DNA of 64,000 bases, taken from assembly GCF_000382185.1 (NCBI RefSeq), contig NZ_KB907784.1, positions 3,685,133 to 3,749,132 on the forward strand, given 5' to 3'. Made by a program: the position numbers and the translations under genes. The notes beneath the pieces were generated by a model. The model had not been told where the DNA came from. It worked only from the letters and a program-made list of their open reading frames with translations, and made no database searches. Each line of letters opens with the position of its first letter. Position 1 is the first letter of the stretch. The stretch comes from Bordetella sp. FB-8 (GTDB lineage Bacteria > Pseudomonadota > Gammaproteobacteria > Burkholderiales > Burkholderiaceae_B). This document shows positions 1-9,061 of the stretch, in pieces.

Positions 1-130
1 GGCGGTGCATCCGCCCGTGACCGCTGCCCTGGTGGCCGTTGCGGCGCTGCTGATCTATCGGCACAGGGCGAACATCCAACGGCTGGCCGCCGGGACCGAA
101 AGCAGGATCGGTTCGAAGAAAAAAGCATGA
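1..130 (+). CDS. plsY: PlsY glycerol-3-phosphate acyltransferase, C-terminal end (partial)
   Basis: Only the last 42 codons are in the window, read from base 2. They give a final hydrophobic membrane segment followed by the cytosolic motif IYRHRANIQRL, AGTESRIG and a lysine-rich end. This tail is typical of PlsY, the membrane enzyme that acylates glycerol-3-phosphate from acyl-phosphate in the first step of phospholipid synthesis. The next gene, tsaD, is convergent, which is the usual plsY/tsaD neighbourhood in Burkholderiales. The 5' part lies outside the window. Confidence 0.85.
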   Translation, partial: AVHPPVTAALVAVAALLIYRHRANIQRLAAGTESRIGSKKKA

Positions 131-342
131 GCCGGGTCCCGGCGCACGCTGGAGTCGCGCGGCCTCGGAATCAGATCGAGGTGCAATTGTGCCGCGGGGC
201 TAGCACCTGCGGGAACGAAGGCATCGGTTCAGGCAAGCAGGCCATCGCAAGCCGTGGCGCAGGCGCCCTGCCGGATGTGCTGCACGGCCGGTAAGACCCA
301 TCGAAAAACGCCTCGGGGGGCACGATAACGCTGTCGCCCGGC

Positions 343-1383
343 TCAGGCCTCGCAAATATCGGCCAGATCCCAGCGCGGGCGCACGGTGAAAGCGTGGTTT
401 CCCTTTTCCAGGGTCGCCAGGCCGTGTTTGACGCGCTCGGCGGCCGCAAAGGCGATCATCGCGCCGTTGTCGGTGCACAGCTCCAGCGGCGGGAAATAGG
501 CTTGCGCCGTCAAGGGCTTGAGCGCTTGCGCCAGCTTGCTGCGCAGCAGGCTGTTGGCGCCGACGCCGCCGGCCACGACCAGACGCTTGAGGCCGGTTAG
601 CTTGAGCGCCTTGACCGACTTGCCGATCAGGACATCGACAATGGCCGCCTGGGTGGCCGCCGACAGGTCGGCGCGGGTCTGCTCGTCCAGGCCGCCCGGC
701 TGTCGCTCGGCCGCCTTCACGCGGGTCAGCACTGCGGTTTTCAGGCCGCTGAAGCTGAAATCCAGATCGCCGCTGTGGAGCATGGGACGCGGCAGGTCAA
801 AGCGGGTGACGTCGCCCTGCTGGGCCAGGCGCGACAGCGCGGGACCGCCGGGGTAGCCCAGGCCCAGGAGTTTGGCGGACTTGTCGAAGGCCTCGCCGGC
901 GGCATCGTCCAGGGTTTCGCCCAGGAGCTGGTAGCGCCCCACCCCGTCGACCCGCATGAGCTGGGTGTGCCCGCCCGAGACCAGCAGGGCGACGAAAGGG
1001 AATTCCGGGCACGGATCGGCCAGCAGCGGCGAGAGCAGATGGCCCTCGAGGTGGTGAATGGGGATGGCCGGCAGATCCAGCGACCAGGCCAGCGACTGGG
1101 CCACGCTGGCGCCCACCAGGAGCGCGCCCGCCAGCCCGGGGCCGGCGGTGTAGGCGATGGCGCCGATATCGGCCAGCGCCAGACCTGCCTGCCCCAGCAC
1201 CTGGCGGGTGAGCGGCACGACGCGCCGGATGTGGTCGCGCGAGGCCAGTTCGGGCACCACCCCACCGTATTCCTGGTGCATGGCGATCTGCGTATGCAGG
1301 GCGTGCGCCAGCAAGCCGCGCTCGGTGCAGACCGCGGCGACGCCCGTTTCGTCGCAGGAACTTTCGAATCCCAGAATAATCAT
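343..1383 (-). CDS. tsaD: tRNA N6-threonylcarbamoyladenosine synthase subunit TsaD
   Basis: The 346-residue protein has the normal length of the Kae1/TsaD family, the ASKHA-fold subunit that, with TsaB and TsaE, transfers threonylcarbamoyl to A37 of ANN-decoding tRNAs. The N-terminus [14 protein letters not shown] is the family signature, and the metal-binding motif HHLEGH sits at residues 110-115. Further landmarks are LLVSGGHTQ and the late NGAMIAFAA. The open frame extends 28 codons upstream, but ATG at 1383 matches the conserved start. It is convergent with plsY and divergent from the purine permease. Confidence 0.96.
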   Translation of the reverse strand: MIILGFESSCDETGVAAVCTERGLLAHALHTQIAMHQEYGGVVPELASRDHIRRVVPLTRQVLGQAGLALADIGAIAYTAGPGLAGALLVGASVAQSLAWSLDLPAIPIHHLEGHLLSPLLADPCPEFPFVALLVSGGHTQLMRVDGVGRYQLLGETLDDAAGEAFDKSAKLLGLGYPGGPALSRLAQQGDVTRFDLPRPMLHSGDLDFSFSGLKTAVLTRVKAAERQPGGLDEQTRADLSAATQAAIVDVLIGKSVKALKLTGLKRLVVAGGVGANSLLRSKLAQALKPLTAQAYFPPLELCTDNGAMIAFAAAERVKHGLATLEKGNHAFTVRPRWDLADICEA

Positions 1384-1446
1384 CGACTCGGATTTTAAAC
1401 CGGTGCGAAAATACGCGCCGTCCAACCCTAAAAAAAGCCGACGACC

Positions 1447-2739
1447 ATGTTCGAAAAAATCTTTCAACTACGCGCGCACGACACCACGGTTCGCACCGAA
1501 ATCGTAGCGGGATTGACGACCTTCCTGACGATGTCCTACATCATCTTCGTCAACCCCGCCATTCTCTCGTCCACCGGCATGGACCGCAACGCGGTCTTCG
1601 TCGCCACCTGCCTGGCGGCAGCCATCGGCACACTCATCATGGCGCTGGTCGCCAACTGGCCCATCGGCATGGCGCCGGGCATGGGCCTGAACGCCTTCTT
1701 CGCCTTCACCGTGGTCAAGGGCATGGGCTACACGTGGGAACAGGCGCTGGGCGCGGTGTTCATCTCCGGCGCGATCTTCGTCGTTCTCACGCTCACCGGC
1801 GTGCGCGCCTGGCTGATCAAGGGCATCCCCAACTCGCTGCGCAGCGCCATCGCGGCCGGCATTGGACTGTTCCTGGCCATCATCGCCCTGTCCAGCGCCG
1901 ACATCATCGTCGCCAACCCGGCCACCAAGGTCACGCTGGGCGACCTGAGCGCGCCGGGGCCGATCTTCGCCATCCTGGGCTTTTTCATCATCGCCGTGCT
2001 GGATGCCATGCGCGTGCGCGGCGCCATCCTGATCGGCGTGCTGTCCATCACCCTGCTGTCCATGCTGCTGGGCCACAACCAGTTCCACGGCGTGTTCGCC
2101 GCCCCGCCCAGCCTGTCGCCCACGCTGTTCAAACTGGATATCGCCGGCGCGTTGAACACGGGCTTCTTTCACGTGATCCTGGTGTTCGTGCTGGTCGAGA
2201 TCTTCGATGCCACCGGTACGCTGATGGGCATCGCCAAACGCGCCGGCCTGGTCACCCCTGACCGCCCGGGCCGCTTGGGCCGCGCGCTGTTCTCGGACAG
2301 CATCGCCATCCTGTTCGGCTCCTTCCTGGGCACCAGCAGCACGACGGCCTACATCGAAAGCGCCTCGGGCGTGCAGGCGGGCGGCCGTACCGGCCTGACC
2401 GCTCTGGTGGTGGGTGTGCTGTTCCTGGCCGCGCTCTTTGTCTCGCCGCTGGCCAGCTCGGTGCCTGCCTACGCCACGGCCCCGGCCCTGCTCTACGTGG
2501 CCGGCCTGATGATGCGCGAACTGGTCGAGATCAACTGGAGCGACGTGACCGAGGCTACGCCGGCCGCGCTCACCGCCTTGATCATGCCGTTTACCTACTC
2601 TATCGCCAACGGTCTGGCCTTCGGCTTCATCAGCTACGCCGTGCTCAAGGCCTTCACCGGCCGCATCCGAGAGGTCCATGCGGCGACCTGGCTGGTGTCG
2701 GCGCTGTTCATCATCCGCTTCGCCGCGTTTCCGGGCTGA
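1447..2739 (+). CDS. NCS2/AzgA-family purine permease
   Basis: A 430-residue polytopic membrane protein of the AzgA (GhxP/AdeP-like) branch of nucleobase-cation symporters, which import adenine, guanine or hypoxanthine. Supporting motifs are [14 protein letters not shown] near residue 25, [14 protein letters not shown] near 75 and the half-helix region [14 protein letters not shown] near 300. About twelve hydrophobic segments run along the protein. It starts 63 bases from divergent tsaD, and the next gene begins 3 bases after its stop, so the two are probably co-transcribed. The exact base specificity cannot be read from sequence. Confidence 0.92.
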   Translation: MFEKIFQLRAHDTTVRTEIVAGLTTFLTMSYIIFVNPAILSSTGMDRNAVFVATCLAAAIGTLIMALVANWPIGMAPGMGLNAFFAFTVVKGMGYTWEQALGAVFISGAIFVVLTLTGVRAWLIKGIPNSLRSAIAAGIGLFLAIIALSSADIIVANPATKVTLGDLSAPGPIFAILGFFIIAVLDAMRVRGAILIGVLSITLLSMLLGHNQFHGVFAAPPSLSPTLFKLDIAGALNTGFFHVILVFVLVEIFDATGTLMGIAKRAGLVTPDRPGRLGRALFSDSIAILFGSFLGTSSTTAYIESASGVQAGGRTGLTALVVGVLFLAALFVSPLASSVPAYATAPALLYVAGLMMRELVEINWSDVTEATPAALTALIMPFTYSIANGLAFGFISYAVLKAFTGRIREVHAATWLVSALFIIRFAAFPG

Positions 2740-2742
2740 GCC

Positions 2743-3747
2743 ATGAGCAGCGACCTGACACAGATTCCCTTGTCGGTGCTGGATCTGGCGCCCATCGTCG
2801 AAGGAAGCACGGCCGCCGATGCCTTTCGCAATACGGTGCAACTGGCCCGGCACGTCGAAGGACTGGGCTACCAGCGATTCTGGCTGGCCGAGCACCACAA
2901 CATACCGGGGGTGGCCAGCAGCGCCACCGCCGTGCTCATCGGACAGGTCGCCGCACACACGAGCCGGCTGCGTGTAGGTTCGGGCGGCGTGATGCTGCCC
3001 AACCATGCGCCGCTGCTGATCGCCGAACAGTTCGGCACGCTGGAGTCGCTCTTTCCCGGCCGCATCGACCTGGGCCTGGGCCGGGCGCCCGGCAGCGACG
3101 GCCTGACCCAGCGCGCGCTGCGCCGCGGACCCCACAGCGGCATGGATTTTCCCGAGCTGCTGGAAGAGTTGCGTGGCTTTCTGGCCGAACCGCAGGTGAG
3201 CCAGGCGGTACATGCCTATCCCGGCGAAGGCCTGACCCAGATTCCCATCTGGCTGCTGGGTTCGAGCGATTTCAGCGCGCGCCTGGCGGCCGAGTTGGGC
3301 CTGCCCTTTTCCTTCGCCGGCCATTTCTCGCCCGAAGGCATGGCAGCCATGCGGCTGTACCGGCATCTCTTCAAGCCGTCCGCGACGCTGCAAAAACCCT
3401 ACGCGATGGTAGGCGTGCCAGTAGTCGCGGCCGATACCGACGAACAGGCGCAGTTTCTCGCGACCACTCAGCAGCAGAAATTCCTGGGCATGGTGCGCAA
3501 TCACCGCCGCCCTCTGCAGCCGCCCGTGGCCAGCATGGACGGCCTGTGGACCCCCGGAGAGCGCGAAGCGGTGGCGCAGCGCCTGGGCGCAGCGATCGTG
3601 GGCGGGCCGGACACGGTGCGCCGCGGCCTGCAAAACCTGCTTGCCGACACCCATGCAGACGAAATCATGGTCGTCTCCGACTTCTATCGCCTGGAAGATC
3701 GGCTACGCTCGTATGAAATCGTCGCGGCGCTCAAGCAGGCGAACTAA
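2743..3747 (+). CDS. LLM-class flavin-dependent oxidoreductase
   Basis: A 334-residue luciferase-like monooxygenase (bacterial luciferase TIM barrel using reduced FMN). The start [10 protein letters not shown], the motif RFWLAEHHN near residue 46, [11 protein letters not shown] near 83 and [14 protein letters not shown] near 105 are typical of the MsnO8/YhbW-like group. Single-component members need an external flavin reductase; none is adjacent. It begins immediately after the purine permease stop, suggesting one transcript. The physiological substrate is not evident. Confidence 0.9.
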   Translation: MSSDLTQIPLSVLDLAPIVEGSTAADAFRNTVQLARHVEGLGYQRFWLAEHHNIPGVASSATAVLIGQVAAHTSRLRVGSGGVMLPNHAPLLIAEQFGTLESLFPGRIDLGLGRAPGSDGLTQRALRRGPHSGMDFPELLEELRGFLAEPQVSQAVHAYPGEGLTQIPIWLLGSSDFSARLAAELGLPFSFAGHFSPEGMAAMRLYRHLFKPSATLQKPYAMVGVPVVAADTDEQAQFLATTQQQKFLGMVRNHRRPLQPPVASMDGLWTPGEREAVAQRLGAAIVGGPDTVRRGLQNLLADTHADEIMVVSDFYRLEDRLRSYEIVAALKQAN

Positions 3748-3845
3748 TTAACCTGTTAACGTATTAGCGTGCGGGCAAGCCCGGATGTTCCGGCACGCCC
3801 GCCCCCACTTCTCATCCGCGCCCCCTGCGCGGCAAGGACAAGGCC

Positions 3846-4232
3846 ATGAGTATCGTCGAACTGACCCAAGACACCTTCCAGGCAGCCGTGGAAAAACCCG
3901 ACGGCACGCTGATCGTCGATTTCTGGGCACCCTGGTGCGGCCCCTGCCGCGGCTTCGCGCCGGTGTTCGAGAAAGCCTCCGAGGCGCATCCCGAGGTGAC
4001 CTTCGCCAAGATCAACACCGATCTCGAGCAGGAACTGGCGGGCGCCCTGAACATTCGCTCGATTCCCACGCTGATGGTATTTCGCGAGCAGGTGATGCTG
4101 TTCTCGCAGCCTGGCGCCCTATCGGCAGGCCAGCTCAACGAGCTGCTCGATCAGGTCAAGAATGTCGACATGGCCCAGGTCCACCAAGAGATCGCCGAGG
4201 CGCGTGCCAAGGCCGACCAGGCCCAGAGTTAA
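3846..4232 (+). CDS. Thioredoxin-like protein
   Basis: A 128-residue cytosolic thioredoxin-fold protein. The active site WCGPC occurs at about residues 29-33 and the cis-proline loop IPTLMVF near 75, both as in functional thioredoxins. No signal peptide is present. The C-terminal tail (about 25 residues, charged, helical) is longer than in classic TrxA. Start ATG 3846 follows a purine-rich AAGGACAAGG stretch. It precedes the class II aldolase gene by 16 bases and may head that short operon. Confidence 0.92.
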   Translation: MSIVELTQDTFQAAVEKPDGTLIVDFWAPWCGPCRGFAPVFEKASEAHPEVTFAKINTDLEQELAGALNIRSIPTLMVFREQVMLFSQPGALSAGQLNELLDQVKNVDMAQVHQEIAEARAKADQAQS

Positions 4233-4248
4233 GCGCAGCGAGGCCGCC

Positions 4249-4989
4249 ATGGACAAGATAACCACCGAAGAACGCACCCTGCGCCTGGAACTGGCGGCCT
4301 GCTATCGCATTTTCGCGATGCTGGGCTGGACCGAGCTCATCTACAACCACATCACGCTGCGCATCCCCGGCCCGCAGCGGCATTTCCTGATCAATCCGTT
4401 TGGCCTGCACTACAGCGAGGTGACCGCCTCCAACCTGGTCAAGATCGACCTGGAAGGCCGCATCATCGGCGACTCGCAATGGCCGGTGAACCCCGCGGGC
4501 TTCACGCTGCATTCGGCCATCCACCAGGGCATCGCCGAGGCGCACTGCGTCATGCACACCCACACCACGGCGGGCTGCGCGGTGGCCAACAGCCAGGCCG
4601 GGCTGGACATGTCCAACTTCTACGCGGCCATGCTGTACGACCGCGTGGCCTATCACGACTTCGAAGGCATCACTGTGCACGCCGACGAAGGCCCGCGCGT
4701 GGTGCGCTCCATCGGCAACCGCCAGGCCGTGATCCTGCGCAATCACGGGCTGCTGGCCTGGGGCATCAATCTGCCGCAGGCCTTCAGCTACATGTGGACG
4801 CTGAACCGCGCCTGCGAGCTGCAGGTGGCCGGCGCCGCGCTGGGGCCGACCACGCCCATTCCGGTCGATATCCAGAAACAGTGCAGCCAGGACGCATTGC
4901 AATTCGACGTGCGTTTCGGCGCCGGGCGCGATTCGTTCGACGCACTGATCCGCCAGATCGACCGCATCGACGATTCCTACAAATACTGA
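4249..4989 (+). CDS. Class II aldolase/adducin-family protein
   Basis: A 246-residue protein of the class II aldolase/adducin domain family (zinc-dependent aldolases and epimerases such as FucA and AraD). The zinc site is visible as MHTHTTAG (H-x-H) around residue 103 and the late NHG motif LRNHGLLAWG around 165. ATG 4249 was chosen over an upstream in-frame ATG at 4162 because the latter overlaps the thioredoxin gene and gives a low-complexity Arg/Pro-rich head. It is followed by a ketopantoate-reductase-like gene, a common pairing of uncharacterised pathways. The substrate is unknown. Confidence 0.9.
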   Translation: MDKITTEERTLRLELAACYRIFAMLGWTELIYNHITLRIPGPQRHFLINPFGLHYSEVTASNLVKIDLEGRIIGDSQWPVNPAGFTLHSAIHQGIAEAHCVMHTHTTAGCAVANSQAGLDMSNFYAAMLYDRVAYHDFEGITVHADEGPRVVRSIGNRQAVILRNHGLLAWGINLPQAFSYMWTLNRACELQVAGAALGPTTPIPVDIQKQCSQDALQFDVRFGAGRDSFDALIRQIDRIDDSYKY

Positions 4990-5002
4990 GCAAGGGCCGG
5001 GC

Positions 5003-5998
5003 ATGAAGATCTGCATCTACGGGCTGGGCGCCATCGGCGGCATGATGGGCGGCTGGCTCGCGGCCGCGGGCGAGGACGTCAGCGCGGTGCTGCGCCCCGG
5101 CGCCACGCTGGACGCGGTGCGCAAGAACGGCCTGACCCTGACCGAAACCGTGGACGGCGCGCCGCGCTCGCGCCAGATCGCGATACGCGCCGTCGAAGAC
5201 CCGGCCGAGCTCGGCCCGCAGGACCTGGTCGTCGTCGCGGTCAAGAGCACCGCCCTGCCCGACGTGGCGCGGCGCATCGCCCCGCTGCTGGGGCCCGACA
5301 CCACCGTGCTCTCGGCCATGAACGGCGTGCCGTGGTGGTTCTTTCACGGGCTGGCTCCCGAGCTGGCCGGCACGCCCCTGCCCTCGGCCGATGCCGACGG
5401 CAGCATCGCCGCCGCCATTCCCACTGCGCGCGTCCTGGGCTGCGTGGTGCACCTGTCCGCGGCCACGCCCGAACCGGGCGTGGTGCGGCTCGTGGCCGGC
5501 AAGCGCCTGATCATCGGCGAGCCCGCGGGCGGCGCCGACACGCCGCGCGCGCAAGCGGCCATCGCCGCCCTGCGCTGCGCGGGTTTCGAGATCGACGCGG
5601 CCGAGCGCATCCAGCACGACATCTGGTTCAAGCTGCTGGGCAATATGACGATCAATTCGATCTCGGCGATCACGCACGCCACGGCCGACCGCATCGTCGA
5701 CGACGAACCGGTGCGCGAGTTCGCCTCGCGCTGCATGCTCGAAGCCTGGGAAATCGGCCGGCGCATCGGCATCAACATCCCCGGCACGCCGCAGGACCGC
5801 CATGCCGTCACGCGCAAGCTGGGGGCGTTTCGGACGTCGATGCTGCAGGATGTCGAATCGAACCGCAAGATAGAACTCGATGCGCTGGTCGGCACCGTGC
5901 GCGATATTGCCCGGCACGTGAAGTTCGAAACGCCGAATATCGATGCGCTGTTCGGCCTGACGCGACTGTATGCGCGCTCGCTGGGGCTGTACGACTGA
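5003..5998 (+). CDS. 2-dehydropantoate 2-reductase (ApbA/PanE-family) oxidoreductase
   Basis: A 331-residue NADPH-dependent ketopantoate reductase-like enzyme. The N-terminal Rossmann motif is GLGAIGG at residues 7-13; the catalytic-lysine region reads WFKLLGNMTINSISAIT near residue 210, and an ENxxK-like RKIELDALVG lies near 290. Many ApbA-family proteins are not the housekeeping PanE, and linkage to an aldolase-family gene rather than to panB/panC suggests a catabolic role. It is probably the last gene of the thioredoxin-aldolase-reductase run, because two hairpins follow at 6003-6059. Confidence 0.88.
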   Translation: MKICIYGLGAIGGMMGGWLAAAGEDVSAVLRPGATLDAVRKNGLTLTETVDGAPRSRQIAIRAVEDPAELGPQDLVVVAVKSTALPDVARRIAPLLGPDTTVLSAMNGVPWWFFHGLAPELAGTPLPSADADGSIAAAIPTARVLGCVVHLSAATPEPGVVRLVAGKRLIIGEPAGGADTPRAQAAIAALRCAGFEIDAAERIQHDIWFKLLGNMTINSISAITHATADRIVDDEPVREFASRCMLEAWEIGRRIGINIPGTPQDRHAVTRKLGAFRTSMLQDVESNRKIELDALVGTVRDIARHVKFETPNIDALFGLTRLYARSLGLYD

Positions 5999-6002
5999 TA
6001 CG

Positions 6003-6059
6003 GACTCCTGAACCGCTACGCGGGTTCGAGTCTCGCTCGCTCCCCTGCTTGCAAGGGGA
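6003..6059 (+). other. Double hairpin with tRNA 3'-end-like sequence
   Basis: Hairpin one pairs GACTC and GAACC (6003-6014) with GGTTC and GAGTC (6023-6032), with a 2-base bulge and an 8-base loop. Hairpin two is TCCCCT / AGGGGA around 6041-6059. Read differently, 6020-6036 form a tRNA T-arm (GCGGG, loop TTCGAGT, CTCGC) followed by a possible acceptor strand TCGCTCC, while no matching 5' tRNA half is present. It may be a terminator of the upstream operon or a tRNA-derived attachment remnant at the left edge of the AT-rich island; the sequence does not decide. Confidence 0.35.
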
Positions 6060-6130
6060 TACGAGGAATATCAAGCACTGAATAGACCAGAGTTCTTGGG
6101 CATTCTGGTCCTGTTCAGCTCATGCAGCAT

Positions 6131-6174
6131 ATGTCCGCGGCAGTCCGTTTTCGACCCGTATCGGTCATTCGGCG
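6131..6174. repeat. Possible third copy of the degenerate island repeat
   Basis: This intergenic stretch contains CGACCC (6152-6157) followed by CGGTC (6162-6166) and ATTC. The same words in the same order occur in the better conserved repeat copy at 12742-12808, but the spacing differs (4 against 8 bases). The relationship is therefore tentative. It lies at the left margin of the AT-rich island. Confidence 0.25.
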
Positions 6175-6387
6175 ATCCTAAGACGCAACCCTGCGCACCT
6201 GCCATTGCTTTGGCGATAAAATGAACGAGCCGAAACACACTTTGTGTCTCTCAGAGGTGGCCTCCTGAGACTGATGATGGCGGGCTATGTTTATCTTTGT
6301 TTTGACCCCACGAGTTTTATTGTGGGATTTGTCACTTCGGAGTTAATTGCTTGGCTGTCTACATTCAGTGGAAAGGAGGGATTGCTT

Positions 6388-6561
6388 ATGGTGAAGAAGG
6401 CTATTAATGAGGTAGTCGCATCTGCAATACGCATCAAAAGGCGTTTCATCGCGTTTTGGGAGGCCCACCTCCCTTCCAGGGATACCTTGCTGAAGAGCCC
6501 GTGCAAGTCGGGCGAAAAGAAGAGTGGGACTTCACGCTACGCAAAGTCGTTATTCCATTAG
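6388..6561 (+). CDS. Putative small basic protein (57 aa)
   Basis: A 57-residue Lys/Arg-rich ORF starting MVKKAINEVVASAIRIKRRF. The reason to list it is an unusually strong Shine-Dalgarno sequence, AAGGAGGG at 6373-6380, seven bases before ATG 6388. The frame is open further upstream (GTG at 6244), which would add a hydrophobic segment. It is AT-rich like its neighbours and is convergent with the 252-aa gene. I recognise no family; it could be a genuine small protein, a truncated gene or chance. Confidence 0.35.
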   Translation: MVKKAINEVVASAIRIKRRFIAFWEAHLPSRDTLLKSPCKSGEKKSGTSRYAKSLFH

Positions 6562-6577
6562 TGGTGTCTGAGAAGAT

Positions 6578-7336
6578 CTATTCGACGATCATCGGGAAAG
6601 CCCCCGGATCTAGTGTTTGGGAACCACTTAAGAGGTACTCGAAGAAGCGATTCATGATGACCCACGAACGACGCACAACTTCTGAGGTCACTGTTCCTGG
6701 TGTGTATCCAGGGTGACCGTGGCGATGATTTTTTGATGTGTCTGTAATGAACCTCAAATAGTCTTCGCCGATTCGCAGTGTCGTTCTGAATTGCTCCCAA
6801 GCTACACCGTCCTTCGTACCTGGCTTTACAACCAAATGCTTCAGCCTATCCATCGATCGAGCGCATTCCACGGGTGAGACATGGGGTAACGAAATGGCAG
6901 TGATCAACTCGCGTAGCGCCATAAAGAGCTGCGGATTTTTTATGACTTCTGCACATACCTTTCCAAATCCATCTTCAAGCGTGTAGGCCGTACAAATTTT
7001 TGAAAGTGCATCGTCCGTTTGTGCAATCGATAATTTTTCGCCATCAGGTTCAATACGTGTTTCAAGAATGACACTTACCCCCCAGCCCTTCCTGAATCCA
7101 ACCAGATCAACCATGGCTCGGCACAAATCTAGTGCGCGGCGATAGATTTCAGGCCAGAGCTCAGATCTCCATTCTTCTAGCTGGCAAATAACCTCCACGT
7201 TCGAATTTTTAATTTCGATTTGAAATTCGAGTGTGATGTTGGATTCTTCCATTTTCCAGTTTATAGGGCCAGGAAAATATACAGATACCTTAAGAGATTC
7301 TGGTAAGACACGGCCAGCAATACGTATTATTTGCAT
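6578..7336 (-). CDS. Hypothetical protein (252 aa) of the island
   Basis: An unrecognised, probably cytosolic 252-residue protein with lower GC than the flanking core genes. It has no signal peptide or membrane segment. The first 70 residues look beta-rich, the remainder helical. An in-frame TAG lies just upstream of ATG 7336, so the start is well bounded. The IS66 element begins only 8 bases (its target duplication) upstream of the start codon, so the native promoter has been separated from the gene. Any expression now probably comes from transcription running out of the IS in the same direction. Confidence 0.65.
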   Translation of the reverse strand: MQIIRIAGRVLPESLKVSVYFPGPINWKMEESNITLEFQIEIKNSNVEVICQLEEWRSELWPEIYRRALDLCRAMVDLVGFRKGWGVSVILETRIEPDGEKLSIAQTDDALSKICTAYTLEDGFGKVCAEVIKNPQLFMALRELITAISLPHVSPVECARSMDRLKHLVVKPGTKDGVAWEQFRTTLRIGEDYLRFITDTSKNHRHGHPGYTPGTVTSEVVRRSWVIMNRFFEYLLSGSQTLDPGAFPMIVE

Positions 7337-7363
7337 AGTCTAGAGTAAGCGCCCGGCGAACCC
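7337..7363 (+). repeat. IS66 left end: target duplication plus inverted repeat
   Basis: Bases 7337-7344 are AGTCTAGA, the 8-bp target site duplication. Bases 7345-7363 are the 19-bp terminal inverted repeat GTAAGCGCCCGGCGAACCC. Both match the right end perfectly. Confidence 0.95.
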
Positions 7364-7379
7364 GTCTTGACGGTTGAGT

Positions 7380-8999
7380 TCAGGCGGCAGGTTGCCGCCG
7401 ATGCGGCAACAGATCGCCGATCAAATGGTTTTTCTGAGTCGGTAGACGGTTGAGCACGTCCTTGAGGTAAGCATAGGGATCATGCCCGTTCAGTCGTGCC
7501 GACTGGATCAGGCTCATGATCGCGGCCGCGCGCTGGCCGCCGCGCAGCGATCCCGCAAACAACCAGTTCGAGCGTCCGATAGCCCAAGGCCGGATCTGGT
7601 TCTCGACCCAGTTGTTGTCGATCGGTGCATGGCCGTCGTCGAGATAGCGCGTAAGCGCCTCCCAACGCTTGAGGCTGTAGTCGATGGCGCGGGCCGTGCC
7701 CGAGCCATCGGGCACGCGCAGGCGCTGCGCGATCAACCAGCGATGCAGCGTATCGGCGATCGGTTTGGCTTGTTCCTGGCGTCGTGTTCGCCTTCGATCA
7801 GGATCGAAGTGTTGCGCCTCGCGCTCCACCCCGTACAGTGCCCCGAACAACTCCAGCGCCTCGCCGGCGATCTGGCTCTGATGGTTAGCGTGCAGTTCGT
7901 GGAACTTACGCCGGGCATGAGCCATGCAGCCGAGTTCCGTGATCCCCGCCGCGAAGCCCGCCTTGTAGCCCGAGTAGTCGTCGGTCACCAGCTTGCCGCG
8001 CCAGTCATCCAGGAATGTGCGGCAGTGCTCGCCCGCGCGACTGGGCGTAAAGTCGTAGAGCACCGCCCGCAGGCTGTCGTAGGCCGTTGGCGTGTAGGCC
8101 CACAGGTAGGCCCGATGCGTCTTGCCGTTGCCGGGCTTGAGCATCTGCACCGGCGTCTCGTCGGCATGCAGCACGCCCCGCTCGAGCACCTCGGCCTTGA
8201 GCGCATCGACCAGCGGCTGCAAGCGCAGCCCGCAGATGCCGACCCACTGGCCCAGAGTCGAGCGCGGCAGCGCCAGACCCGCACGGCTAAAGATCCCTTC
8301 CTGGCGATACAGCGGCAGGTGATCGGCGTACTTGGCCACCAGCACCTGGGCCAACAGGCCCGCGGTGGGGATGCCCTTGTCGATGATCTGCGCGGGGATC
8401 GGTGCCTGGACCAGCGTCTCGCAGTGCTGGCACACCCACTTGCCCCGGATGTGGTGCTCGACGGTAAAGATGCCGGGCGTGTAGTCCAGCCGATCGCTCG
8501 TGTCCTGGCCGATGCGTTGCAGGGTGCAGCCGCAGCGGCACGTCGTGGACTCGGGTTCGTGGTGGATCTCGGTGCGCGGCAACGACGACGGCAGGCGCAT
8601 GCGGCGCGGTTGCTGACGCTCGACGGGGTGGCCGGCCACCTTCTCACGGATGGCATCGAGTTCTTCCTCGATGCTCGCCATGTCCGCGTCCATCGTCTCT
8701 TCCAGCAGGCTGCCTTGCGCGGCATCGAGCTGTTCGCTGCGACGCCCGTAGCGCCAGCGCTTATAGAGCGCCAGTTCCTGCGTCAGTTGGTCAATGTGCG
8801 TCTGCTTGTGCAGCAGGACTTGCAATTGGCGGGCTTGCTCGGCTTCGTGACGAGCAATGGCTTCATCTTTGCGTATCTGTTCGGCTTCGTGCTGCGCGAT
8901 CGCTTCATCTTTACGCGCCAGCGTGCCCATCAACTCGGCCGCCAGCGCACGCAGTTGTTGCGCGTCCAGATCGTCCAGGGAAGGAGCTGCCGTGTTCAT
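7380..8999 (-). CDS. tnpC: IS66-family transposase (TnpC)
   Basis: The 539-residue DDE transposase of the IS66 element. Residues 1-100 form a coiled coil with a repeated EAEQIRKDEAIARH pattern, in keeping with the IS66 leucine-zipper region. A zinc-finger-like segment CRCGCTL...CQHC lies around residues 155-195. The catalytic core includes VLHADETPVQ near 275, a tract around DDYSGYK near 340 and the final YLDDGHAPIDNNWVENQIRPWAIGR. Length and motifs are complete, so it is probably functional. Confidence 0.95.
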   Translation of the reverse strand: MNTAAPSLDDLDAQQLRALAAELMGTLARKDEAIAQHEAEQIRKDEAIARHEAEQARQLQVLLHKQTHIDQLTQELALYKRWRYGRRSEQLDAAQGSLLEETMDADMASIEEELDAIREKVAGHPVERQQPRRMRLPSSLPRTEIHHEPESTTCRCGCTLQRIGQDTSDRLDYTPGIFTVEHHIRGKWVCQHCETLVQAPIPAQIIDKGIPTAGLLAQVLVAKYADHLPLYRQEGIFSRAGLALPRSTLGQWVGICGLRLQPLVDALKAEVLERGVLHADETPVQMLKPGNGKTHRAYLWAYTPTAYDSLRAVLYDFTPSRAGEHCRTFLDDWRGKLVTDDYSGYKAGFAAGITELGCMAHARRKFHELHANHQSQIAGEALELFGALYGVEREAQHFDPDRRRTRRQEQAKPIADTLHRWLIAQRLRVPDGSGTARAIDYSLKRWEALTRYLDDGHAPIDNNWVENQIRPWAIGRSNWLFAGSLRGGQRAAAIMSLIQSARLNGHDPYAYLKDVLNRLPTQKNHLIGDLLPHRRQPAA

Positions 9000-9061
9000 G
9001 GGTGCAAGTATCGCCCAGCCTCAGAGCCGGCACCATTGGCGTCTTGCCCGATTGCCCTTCG

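Noticed and set aside
1468..3654. A 728-codon open frame on the minus strand
   Set aside because: It is antisense to the purine permease and flavin oxidoreductase genes, has Gln/Arg/His-rich low-complexity composition and no motif; it is a by-product of high GC.
6456..6716. An 86-codon plus-strand frame
   Set aside because: It overlaps the better supported small ORF and the antisense of the 252-aa gene, with no ribosome-binding site.
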